A stretch of DNA of 20,697 nt from Chryseosolibacter sp966095595 (GTDB lineage Bacteria > Bacteroidota > Bacteroidia > Cytophagales > Cyclobacteriaceae). Position numbers and translations under genes: made by a program. The notes below the pieces were generated by a model. The model saw nothing but the letters and a program-made list of their open reading frames with translations, was not told the DNA's origin and did no database searches. This document shows positions 1 to 6,537 of the stretch, piece by piece; the first letter of the stretch is position 1, and each line of letters starts with the position of its first letter. The stretch is taken from positions 1-20,697 of the forward strand of contig CBHTUB010000043.1 in the NCBI GenBank assembly GCA_966095595.1, given 5' to 3'.

Positions 1-198
1 GGCTTTGAAAACCAGTTCATGACGAAGATGTTCCGCATATTTCAGCAGTTGCATAGCAAGGAGTCGGAGTATGAGGGGAAGGGTATAGGCCTGGCCATTT
101 GCCAGCGTATCATGGCTAATCATGAAGGCTATATAATTGCACATGGAGAGCCGGGTATGGGGGCGAAGTTCAAGTTATTTTTTCCTATAGAGTCGTAA
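1..198 (+). CDS. Sensor histidine kinase, C-terminal end (partial)
   Basis: An open frame runs from the window edge to TAA at 196-198 and gives 65 residues. It holds the end of a HATPase_c ATP-binding domain: an F-box-like stretch (MFRIFQQLHS) is followed by the G2 box GKGIGLAICQRI and the usual closing strand with a glycine turn (GEPGMGAKFKLFF). This is the order seen in HisKA/HATPase kinases, where these boxes form the ATP lid and nucleotide pocket. The start, sensor part and dimerisation His lie outside the window, so the signal sensed and the partner response regulator are unknown. The protein ends directly after the catalytic domain, so no receiver domain is fused at its C-terminus. Confidence 0.88.
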   Translation, partial: GFENQFMTKMFRIFQQLHSKESEYEGKGIGLAICQRIMANHEGYIIAHGEPGMGAKFKLFFPIES

Positions 199-516
199 GG
201 TTCTATGAAGTGCGCTCATTCGGGTTCACCATATTACCTGCCCACGTCGTCCTACTTTTCTTTTGCGTCGCCAGAAGAAAAGTAACAAAACCTGTCTGCC
301 GTCAGGCAGGGAAAAGGCGAAACTTAAACATGCTGCCTCGCGCACGTGCCGGGACGCGCCAGCGTTTAAGTTATGCTCACGCGCCCGTACAAAAGGTACT
401 TTGAGTTATGACCGAGCGTTTAAGAATGCATTTCACTTCAAAAATCTTAAATCTTAAATCAATCTCCGTGAGCTGCTCCATATCTCTTCACTCCACTATT
501 ACTATTCTCTCTATTA
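199..516. repeat. Intergenic stem-loop repeat region
   Basis: There is no convincing gene in these 318 bp. Three inverted repeats are visible. A perfect 10-bp arm pair is tacttttctt (253-262) with aagaaaagta (275-284). A second pair is cctgtctg (291-298) with caggcagg (303-310), with one G-T style mismatch. The third is aacttaaac (321-329) with gtttaagtt (364-372). Short frames through such sequence are often mis-annotated as small proteins rich in K, S and R. The pattern resembles a dispersed Bacteroidota intergenic repeat, but copy number cannot be judged here. Confidence 0.6.
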
Positions 517-525
517 CTATTCTCT
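496..525. repeat. 15-bp perfect tandem duplication over the recQ stop
   Basis: The unit ctattactattctct occurs twice without a gap (496-510 and 511-525). On the minus strand it reads AGA GAA TAG TAA TAG in the recQ frame, so the duplication keeps frame and puts clusters of three stop codons after recQ. The real stop is the TAG at 517-519 in the first copy met by the ribosome. Confidence 0.85.
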
Positions 526-2673
526 CGTTTTGAGATGCGCCATCACGCATCTGATCTCTCCGTAACTATAAAGGTCACCCAACGCTTGTTTGATGGGTGA
601 AAGGCGCTCGCTGCCGAGATCTTTCACTGCTTTTTCGATCACAGGAATTTTGTCGACGCTCACGACTTGTGTGATGTCCAGCTTTTTTCGTTCCACATAA
701 AATGCGAGGTGACCTTCGATGGTTGACAGCGTCATGGAACGCACGGAAGCAATTTCCTGGGTCGTCTTTCCATTCATGAACAGTGTCAATGTCTGTTGTT
801 TGGTGTCTGAGTCGCGCTCGGGAGCTTCGCGACGTTCTCGTTTGGTGGATTTTTCGGATATACGGCTTTGGAGTCCATGCTCCGCGCAGTATTCCCTTAC
901 CACCTTGGTGAATGCGTCACCGTATTTTTCAATTTTAATTTTTCCAAAGCCTGTGATGTTGGCAACGTCCGAAGCAGAGAACGGCATATAGCCGGCGAGT
1001 TCTTTCAGCGATGCATCGGACAGGATCACGTAGGCCGGAACTTCTTCGAAGGAGGCAAGCTCTCTTCTCAGGTCTTTCAGGCGGTTGAACAATGCATGCT
1101 CGTATTGCATTTCTTCTTCTGCGACTTTGGTGGCACCGGACATATCGACCACTTTCGACTTTGTCAGCATCACTTTTTCCTTCCCTGAAAGCACAGCGGA
1201 ACAGCATTGGGTCGTTTTAAGCACCGGGTACTGTCCGCCGGATTGTTCGAGATAGCGGCGCTCGACAAGCTCGCGGATGATCTTTTTCCATTGCTCCTTA
1301 TCCATATCGGCGCCGACGCCGTAGGTCTTCAGGCTGCGGTGTGCTTCGGTGATCTTTGCACTATCTGAGCCACGGAGAAAATCGATGACGAAATTTGCGC
1401 CATACGATTCATTCAGACGTACAATAGCCGATAACACTTTCTGTACATGCGTCGTGGCATCATACATTTCGACGCTGGAAAGACAGACATCACAATTCCC
1501 ACAGTACTCGTCTGTATTTTCGTCAAAATAATTCAATAAGTATTTTCTCCGGCACGTGACCAGCTCGCCGAACCTGCCCATCTCTCCGAGCTTTTTCAGT
1601 GCGATAGCCGTTTGTTCTTCGTTGCCTTCGATCTGTGCAAATTTTTTCAGCTTGATGAGGTCGCCGGCGGAATAAAAGAGCAGCGCCTCGCTGGGCAAGC
1701 CGTCACGACCCGCGCGACCGGTTTCCTGGTAGTAGCTTTCGATATTTTTTGGGAGATCCATGTGCACGACGTAGCGCACGTTCGATTTGTCGATACCCAT
1801 CCCGAAGGCGATGGTGGCGACGATGATCTTCACGTCATCACGCTGAAATTTTTCCTGGTGACGTGCGCGTAGGGTGCGGTCCATGCCTGCATGATAGGGG
1901 AGTGCGTCGAAGCCACACTCCGAGAGGTCTTGTGCGAGTTGCTCAGTGGACTTTCTCGAGAGGCAATAGATGATCCCGGAATCCTCGCGGTGCGATTCAA
2001 GGAAGTGAAGCAATTTTTGGAAATGCCCCTGCTTCGGTTCGACGGTGTAACGGATGTTGGATCTGTTGAAGCTCGATACGAAGACCGCAGCATCCCGCAG
2101 TTGGATCTTTTCGACGATGTCGCTGCGTGTCAGGTTGTCGGCGGTGGCGGTCAGTGCGATAAAGGGAACGTGTGGAAGTTGGGCGCGAAGTTTGGAGAGC
2201 ATCAGGTATTCAGGCCTGAAGTCATGTCCCCAGTGGGAGATGCAATGCGCTTCGTCTATGGCCACCAGGCTGATATCCATGTTTCTCAGTATATTCAAAA
2301 AAGAAAGAGAATTCCCGAGAAGCTTTTCCGGCGCGAGGTAGAGCAGCTTCAACTTTTTCGACTTCGCCTGTTCAAGGATCTCTTCTTGCTCGCCTGTTTC
2401 CTGCGTCGAGTTGAGATAGGCAGCGTTGATGCCGTTCAATTTCAACGCATCCACCTGATCTTTCATCAATGCGATCAGCGGAGAGATCACAATGGTCAAT
2501 CCGCTAAAGCACAATGCCGGGATCTGGTAGCAAAGCGATTTTCCACCACCCGTCGGCATCAATGCGAAAGTATCCCGCTTCGCCAGGACGGAATTGATGA
2601 TCGCTTCCTGATGAAGCCTGAACGAAGCATATCCAAACTGCTCGTTCAGGATTTTGAGAGGGTTATATGTCAT
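517..2673 (-). CDS. recQ: ATP-dependent DNA helicase RecQ
   Basis: RecQ unwinds DNA 3'-5' in recombinational repair and at stalled forks. Numbering from the ATG at 2673 gives 718 residues. Visible are Walker A TGGGKS (41-46), the DEAH box (140-143) with the RecQ-typical aromatic loop behind it (ISHWGHDFRPEY), the motif VI arginines QETGRAGRDG (317-326), a zinc site (C374, C391, C394, C397), a winged-helix RQC part, an HRDC domain (about 530-610) and a C-terminal HTH_40-type domain (TTQEIASVRSMTLSTIEGHL). The last is the extension usual in Bacteroidota RecQ, which explains the length above about 610. An upstream TTG at 2703 lies inside a perfect -7 box, so it is not the start. ATG 2694 is possible, but 2673 fits the family N-terminus (NPLKILNEQFGY). 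It is the last gene of the leftward dinB set. Confidence 0.95.
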   Translation of the reverse strand: MTYNPLKILNEQFGYASFRLHQEAIINSVLAKRDTFALMPTGGGKSLCYQIPALCFSGLTIVISPLIALMKDQVDALKLNGINAAYLNSTQETGEQEEILEQAKSKKLKLLYLAPEKLLGNSLSFLNILRNMDISLVAIDEAHCISHWGHDFRPEYLMLSKLRAQLPHVPFIALTATADNLTRSDIVEKIQLRDAAVFVSSFNRSNIRYTVEPKQGHFQKLLHFLESHREDSGIIYCLSRKSTEQLAQDLSECGFDALPYHAGMDRTLRARHQEKFQRDDVKIIVATIAFGMGIDKSNVRYVVHMDLPKNIESYYQETGRAGRDGLPSEALLFYSAGDLIKLKKFAQIEGNEEQTAIALKKLGEMGRFGELVTCRRKYLLNYFDENTDEYCGNCDVCLSSVEMYDATTHVQKVLSAIVRLNESYGANFVIDFLRGSDSAKITEAHRSLKTYGVGADMDKEQWKKIIRELVERRYLEQSGGQYPVLKTTQCCSAVLSGKEKVMLTKSKVVDMSGATKVAEEEMQYEHALFNRLKDLRRELASFEEVPAYVILSDASLKELAGYMPFSASDVANITGFGKIKIEKYGDAFTKVVREYCAEHGLQSRISEKSTKRERREAPERDSDTKQQTLTLFMNGKTTQEIASVRSMTLSTIEGHLAFYVERKKLDITQVVSVDKIPVIEKAVKDLGSERLSPIKQALGDLYSYGEIRCVMAHLKTRE

Positions 2674-2700
2674 AAAATCAATAATACTGCTCATGCACGG

Positions 2701-2708
2701 CAAAGATA
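2701..2708 (-). promoter_or_regulatory. -7 box of a recQ promoter
   Basis: The minus strand reads TATCTTTG, a perfect match to the Bacteroidota TAnnTTTG box. It lies just after the stop of the preceding gene and 6 nt before the ATG at 2694. No clear TTTG -33 box is seen. If active, the transcript would start at or a few bases after 2695, so recQ could be made independently of the dinB operon. Confidence 0.45.
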
Positions 2709-2709
2709 A

Positions 2710-3312
2710 TCAAGCTGCGCCCAGCATGATATCTTTATAGTGCTCCCAGCCGGTTTCCGTTTTCTCAAGGACCGTAATGCGGTCACAGAGAAAATGTTGA
2801 TTGCTGTAATTCAGGCTTTTCAGATACGGCCAGCACTTCAGAAAATCCTCCGTGCTCAGGTTTTTCGCGATGGCAATGTTCGGAATATAGGTCGGCTCCT
2901 GCTTCACAATGCGTTCGAACAGGTCCTGAATATGGTACTTGTTCACGATGTCCATATAGATGGAGCGTTGTGAGCCGTTGTAGAATACACCGAAGTCTTT
3001 CAGAAAAACGTTGAACGGTTCGATCTCCGCGGCGCGGGCTTCCACAAATCGCAGCAGGTGCTTCATCTTCACTTCATTCTCCGTATAATGGAAAAGTGAA
3101 ACGTGCGCACGCGTGTGGCGGTCCTGCAGCTCTTTCCCGACCAGGTACTGCACGTCGTCTTTCAATACCGATACGTCGCTCACAATGTGGCGCGGGGGAG
3201 CAATGATAAAAAAGAGCTCGGTGACTGCGGGTTGTGTTTTCCGGATCGCCTGTGGTCTGATTACGCCTCGTGGTTTCATAGTGCTTTGTATTATTTTCAT
3301 ACGAGTTACCAT
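2710..3312 (-). CDS. 2H phosphoesterase / 2'-5' RNA ligase-like protein, second His replaced
   Basis: The 200-residue protein looks like the LigT/2H phosphoesterase superfamily, whose active site uses two HxS/T motifs to act on cyclic or 2'-5' phosphodiesters. The first motif is intact: H70-V-S-L. The second site, which should read PHITIA or similar, reads P-N145-I-A-I-A, so the second catalytic His is Asn (codon AAC). The domain around it is otherwise well kept, including the FxxxLxxFGVF-like stretch before it. Such proteins next to a Y-family polymerase and an S24 regulator recur in Bacteroidota, to my knowledge without a known role. It lies 26 bp after dinB on the same strand and 2 bp before the recQ promoter box, so co-transcription with dinB is likely. 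The start is uncertain: ATGs at codons 1, 5 and 12 are all possible. Confidence 0.75.
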   Translation of the reverse strand: MVTRMKIIQSTMKPRGVIRPQAIRKTQPAVTELFFIIAPPRHIVSDVSVLKDDVQYLVGKELQDRHTRAHVSLFHYTENEVKMKHLLRFVEARAAEIEPFNVFLKDFGVFYNGSQRSIYMDIVNKYHIQDLFERIVKQEPTYIPNIAIAKNLSTEDFLKCWPYLKSLNYSNQHFLCDRITVLEKTETGWEHYKDIMLGAA

Positions 3313-3338
3313 CCGTGAATGACAACTCGTGTCACAGT

Positions 3339-4547
3339 TTATTTTCGTTTGATATAACTTGAAGTTCCCTTGAAAAGATTTACTTCCATGCGCACCCGCT
3401 TGTTCACTTCTATGGTATTGGCACGGATCAATTTTTCGACACCGTGCTTGTGCTTGATGAAGTCTATCGCCTGATAAAGGTTGATATCTTCTTCCGTATC
3501 GTCGAAGAGATCGATTTGATGCGTTCCGTGTACGAGTCCGCTCAGACGAACGCCCACGAGCCTGATCAGCATTCTTCTATTATAAAGCTTATCGAACAGC
3601 TCATGTACAACTTTCAGGAGCTGATGGTCGGAAGACGTATAGGGAATCTGCATTTGTTTTGTCTCCGTGTCGAAGTTGGCATAACGGATCTTTACTGTGA
3701 CACAGGATGTCAATTTCTTCTGCTCGCGGAGGCTGAAGGCAACTTTCTCTACCATCGCGATGAGGATCGACTTGAGCTTCTTCACGTCGATCGTATCTGA
3801 ATCGAAGGTGCTTTCCGTGGAAATAGACTTTTGTTCACTGTAGGGAACGACAGGAGAGTTGTCGATGCCGTTGGCTTTGTTCCAGAGCGACATCCCATTT
3901 TTACCGAAGGCGCTCACCAGGAATTGCATGGGCATCTCGCGTAGCGTTTGCACGGTGCGCACACCCATGTCATATAGAAAGGAAGCAGTTTGCTTGCCGA
4001 TCATAGGGATCTTTTCCACGCCGAGCGGGGCGAGGAAATCTTTTTCGGTTCCGTGCTCGATAAACTGCTCCGCGTTGGGCTTGAACTCACCGGTGGCAAC
4101 TTTTGAGACAAGCTTGTTCACAGACATGCCCAGAGAGATAGGCAGTCCCGTCTCCTTTATAATATTGGAGCGAAGCTCTTTCGCCCATTTGAATGCGCCA
4201 TAATATTTGTCCATTCCGCTCGCGTCGATGTAGAACTCGTCGATAGAAGATTTTTCGAATGACGGGGCCTGTTCTTCGATGATCTGGGTCACGTCGTGGG
4301 AAGAATGACTGTACGACTCCATATCGCCCGAGATCACAATGGCATCGGGACAAAGCTGGAGGGCGAGGTACATGGGCATGGCGGAGTGAACGCCAAAACG
4401 CCTGGTCTCATAGCTGCACGCGGCCACAACGCCACGTCTGCTGCTCCCGCCTATAATAAGGGGTTTGCCCTTCAGTTTCGGGTTCTTTTTGCATTCCACC
4501 GCTACGAAGAAAGCGTCGAGGTCCAGATGAATGATGTTTCGTTCCAC
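3339..4547 (-). CDS. dinB: Y-family DNA polymerase (Pol IV / DinB type)
   Basis: This error-prone polymerase would copy past damaged template. The 402 residues show the family plan: palm residues D9 in HLDLDAFF and D103-E104 in SSIDEFYID are the metal ligands; F14 sits at the steric-gate position that excludes ribonucleotides; the finger region reads KGKPLIIGG and VVAACSYETRRFGVHSAMP; the helix-hairpin-helix thumb is around 175-215; and the little-finger domain covers 240-350. QIDLF at 344-348 is a clear beta-clamp-binding motif. The start is GTG at 4547, since the frame is closed by TAG a few codons upstream with no ATG between. The gene is divergent from the S24 regulator, with two dyads in its promoter region, which suggests damage-inducible control. 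Confidence 0.95.
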   Translation of the reverse strand: MERNIIHLDLDAFFVAVECKKNPKLKGKPLIIGGSSRRGVVAACSYETRRFGVHSAMPMYLALQLCPDAIVISGDMESYSHSSHDVTQIIEEQAPSFEKSSIDEFYIDASGMDKYYGAFKWAKELRSNIIKETGLPISLGMSVNKLVSKVATGEFKPNAEQFIEHGTEKDFLAPLGVEKIPMIGKQTASFLYDMGVRTVQTLREMPMQFLVSAFGKNGMSLWNKANGIDNSPVVPYSEQKSISTESTFDSDTIDVKKLKSILIAMVEKVAFSLREQKKLTSCVTVKIRYANFDTETKQMQIPYTSSDHQLLKVVHELFDKLYNRRMLIRLVGVRLSGLVHGTHQIDLFDDTEEDINLYQAIDFIKHKHGVEKLIRANTIEVNKRVRMEVNLFKGTSSYIKRK

Positions 4548-4559
4548 GACACTAAGTAA

Positions 4560-4605
4560 CTAAAATTATTAGACATGTGTTTTTTATTTGAACTAATTTT
4601 TTTAG
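4560..4605. promoter_or_regulatory. Paired dyad operators before dinB (CTAA-N5-TTAG x2)
   Basis: Two 13-bp dyads with the same core are present: CTAA-aatta-TTAG (4560-4572) and CTAA-ttttt-TTAG (4593-4605; arms extend to aactaa/ttagtt at 4591-4607). Their centres are 33 bp apart, close to three helical turns, so both face the same side. On the minus strand the first dyad overlaps TAATTTTA, a possible -7 box for dinB, and the second lies near the expected -33 region. This is the layout expected for a repressor site, and the adjacent S24 regulator is the likely ligand. The binding itself is inferred. Confidence 0.5.
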
Positions 4606-4628
4606 TTTTACGAAGTCGTTTTTGCCAT

Positions 4629-4648
4629 AGCGACAAAACCCTGTCGCT
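4629..4648. promoter_or_regulatory. Perfect 7-bp inverted repeat AGCGACA-N6-TGTCGCT
   Basis: Arms at 4629-4635 and 4642-4648 are perfectly complementary around a 6-nt spacer, between the dinB operators and the regulator's own promoter. It could be a second operator or a hairpin in a leader. It does not share the CTAA/TTAG core. Confidence 0.35.
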
Positions 4649-4710
4649 CACTGTAAAAAGGTGGGTGACAGGTCCTATTTTTTAAGTCCTGAACGCCGTT
4701 GGCGCCTTCA

Positions 4711-4741
4711 TTGGTGAAGTGCGGTGCGAAGGCTATTATTG
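4711..4741 (+). promoter_or_regulatory. Candidate promoter of the S24 regulator
   Basis: TTG at 4711-4713, a 20-nt spacer and TATTATTG at 4734-4741 (one base off TAnnTTTG) fit the Bacteroidota pattern. The predicted start is near 4748, about 13 nt before the ATG at 4761. The -33 element lies inside a small dyad, cttca-ttgg-tgaag (4706-4719), which could allow autoregulation. Confidence 0.4.
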
Positions 4742-4760
4742 TAACATAACCACCCCCAAT

Positions 4761-5540
4761 ATGGTAATCAGCAAGAACCTGAAATTCCTGCGCACGCAGC
4801 TGGAGCTCACACAAAAACAGCTAGCCGAAAAGCTCGGACTCAAACAAGCTGCCATCGGCGCATACGAAGAGGAGAGAGCAACCCCACCACTGTCGTGTTT
4901 GCTGGACCTCTCGAAAATATTCAAGGTCAACCTCGACCTGCTCGTCAACCACGACCTCAGCCGCCTGCCGAAATCAGAGTGGAAGGCGTTGCAGCTGTCA
5001 CGTGGAAAAGAAATTCTTGCCATCAGTGTAGATAAGGACAACCGCGAGAACGTGGAGCTGGTAACACAGAAAGCCTCTGCGGGATATATCGCAGGATACC
5101 AGGATACAGAGTTTATAAAGGATCTTCCGAAGATCAGCCTGCCTGTTTTATCAAGAAACCAAACCTACCGTGCTTTTGAAATCCAGGGCGACTCGATGTT
5201 ACCCGTTCAGCCGGGGTCATTGATCTTTGGAGAATACGTTGAAAGTCTTGCCTCCGTAAAAAGCGGCAAACCCCACGTGCTCGTCCTAAACGACGGCATC
5301 GTCTTCAAACGCGTCTTCAATTTCCTGGACGACGAAGGCAAACTTTTACTCGTCTCCGACAACAGACTCTACGAGCCCTACACGATCTCGCCGGATGATG
5401 TGCTGGAGGTGTGGAGGGCGCACGGATATTTCTCGACGAAGTTTCCGGATATTGATGGGGGGTATCAGGTGAATTTGATCGAGCAGCTTGCGTTGCAAGT
5501 GGTGGATTTGCAGGGGAAGGAGGAGAGGAAGAGGAGGTAG
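4761..5540 (+). CDS. LexA-like XRE-family regulator with S24 peptidase domain
   Basis: This looks like a SOS-type repressor. The 259 residues (ATG at 4761) begin with an XRE helix-turn-helix (about 5-60; LTQKQLAEKLGLKQAAIGAYEE) and end with a LexA/UmuD-type S24 domain. The nucleophile is S145 in GDSMLP and the general base is K183 in IVFKRV. An Ala-Gly pair (A107-G108, in KASAGY) lies at the right distance before them to be the self-cleavage site. All parts needed for RecA-triggered autocleavage are therefore present. A longer frame starts at 4719, but its first 14 codons do not resemble the family and the shorter start follows the promoter candidate. It is divergent from dinB, its most likely target. 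In Bacteroidota without classical lexA this type of protein is often the only candidate repressor; whether that applies here cannot be seen. Confidence 0.88.
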   Translation: MVISKNLKFLRTQLELTQKQLAEKLGLKQAAIGAYEEERATPPLSCLLDLSKIFKVNLDLLVNHDLSRLPKSEWKALQLSRGKEILAISVDKDNRENVELVTQKASAGYIAGYQDTEFIKDLPKISLPVLSRNQTYRAFEIQGDSMLPVQPGSLIFGEYVESLASVKSGKPHVLVLNDGIVFKRVFNFLDDEGKLLLVSDNRLYEPYTISPDDVLEVWRAHGYFSTKFPDIDGGYQVNLIEQLALQVVDLQGKEERKRR

Positions 5541-5572
5541 AGCATCCGGACGAGCTTACCGTTAATTTTTTT

Positions 5573-5652
5573 AACCGCGGAGGCGCAGTGGACGCAAAGA
5601 TCCGCAGGGCAATTCTCTGCGAAAATCCTCGCGCCTCCGCGTCTCGGCGGTT
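5573..5652. repeat. Long cruciform intergenic repeat (accgc-ggaggcgc family, copy 1)
   Basis: The left arm AACCGC-GGAGGCGC (5573-5586) pairs with GCGCCTCC (5631-5638) and, after an 8-nt bulge, GCGGTT (5647-5652). An inner hairpin CGCAG/CTGCG (5603-5607/5617-5621) sits between. The element resembles the accgc(a/t)gaggcgc repeats at 13911 and 17166, so it is a dispersed element and not part of the neighbouring genes. It may help end transcription of the S24 gene, but no T-run follows. Confidence 0.65.
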
Positions 5653-5684
5653 CAATTTCGAAGGCAATTTCGAAACAAATCGTC

Positions 5685-5716
5685 ATTGGTGCACGCTTTG
5701 TTTTCCAATATCTTTA
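5685..5716 (+). promoter_or_regulatory. Candidate promoter of the NADAR gene
   Basis: ATTG at 5685-5688, 20 nt, then TATCTTTA at 5709-5716 (one base off TAnnTTTG). The predicted start is near 5723, 30 nt before the ATG. Confidence 0.35.
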
Positions 5717-5752
5717 CCTCATACAAATATTAAAAAGGTAATAGGGGAACTA

Positions 5753-6304
5753 ATGGTTTACAACCTGAAATGGCTCATTGATAAGTTTGAAAAGGGTGAA
5801 CCCATCAAATACATTTTCTTCTGGGGACACTCAAATAAAAGCAACGAAGAAGTTGGCAAGTTTGTATTCAGCCAATGGTATCCTTCGCCGTTTGTGGTTG
5901 ACAACATCGAATATAAAACATCGGAACATTGGATGATGGCTCACAAGGCAAAACTCTTCGACGACAACGAGATCTTCGAAAAGATCCTGAAGGCCGACAA
6001 ACCCGGAGAGGTCAAAGAGCTCGGCCGGCAGATCAGGGGCTTTGACGAAGCAAAGTGGAACGAGAATAAATTCGCGATCGTTAAAACCGGCAACATTTAT
6101 AAGTTCTCCCAAAACGCAAAGCTCAGGGACTTCCTGATCGGCACCGGTGACCGGGTGTTGGTAGAAGCGAGTCCCACGGATGTTATTTGGGGAATTGGAT
6201 TAACTCAGGATGCTAAGATGATCGAGAATCCGCATACGTGGAGAGGGGAGAACTTGTTGGGGTTTGCGTTGATGGAGGTGAGGGATACTATATCAATCTC
6301 TTGA
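5753..6304 (+). CDS. NADAR family protein (YbiA-like N-glycosidase)
   Basis: The 183 residues match the NADAR fold. Known members hydrolyse N-glycosidic bonds, either in early riboflavin intermediates (YbiA/COG3236) or in ADP-ribosylated guanine of nucleic acid, where they act as antitoxins to DarT-like enzymes. Signature stretches are IKYIFFWGH with a later FSQWYPSPF (about 18-47), SEHWMMAHKA (57-66), the FDEAKWNENKFAIV block (97-110), and WRGENLLGFALM (163-174), the last being the conserved C-terminal motif. Length is near the family norm. The start at 5753 follows a possible promoter; the frame remains open upstream but runs through the cruciform repeat, so that part is not coding. No toxin gene is beside it. 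It converges on the DUF262 fusion gene. Which of the two activities applies is not decidable from sequence. Confidence 0.85.
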   Translation: MVYNLKWLIDKFEKGEPIKYIFFWGHSNKSNEEVGKFVFSQWYPSPFVVDNIEYKTSEHWMMAHKAKLFDDNEIFEKILKADKPGEVKELGRQIRGFDEAKWNENKFAIVKTGNIYKFSQNAKLRDFLIGTGDRVLVEASPTDVIWGIGLTQDAKMIENPHTWRGENLLGFALMEVRDTISIS

Positions 6305-6339
6305 TTCCTAAACCCTGTGAGGCACCAATGTGAATTTGA

Positions 6340-6363
6340 CAACTGAAGGAAAGCTTTCAGTTG
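6340..6363. terminator. Perfect 8-bp stem-loop between convergent genes
   Basis: caactgaa (6340-6347) pairs perfectly with ttcagttg (6356-6363) around an 8-nt loop, 36 bp after the NADAR stop. It has no T-run, so it may be a weak or factor-assisted terminator. The rest of the 233-bp gap to 6538 shows nothing clear. Confidence 0.35.
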
Positions 6364-6537
6364 AATCTGCTCATGAATCTCACTATTGAGAATATTGTAA
6401 TTTATCTCGGATCAATTACGCCTTGTCGTGGGTAAGTAGTATATCCGACTCACCTATATGTCGATTGACTAATGTTACAAGGAGCGAGCTAAAATTAAAT
6501 AAGCCGGCAAATGGCATACTTAATTGCGAGCAACAGT

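Noticed and set aside
210..457. Two overlapping 64-codon frames rich in K, R and C
   Set aside because: They lie in the stem-loop repeat region and have repeat-derived sequence with no start context.
1891..2709. A 272-codon open frame on the plus strand inside recQ
   Set aside because: It is antisense to the well-conserved helicase domains of recQ and its product resembles no protein pattern; it exists only because of recQ codon bias.
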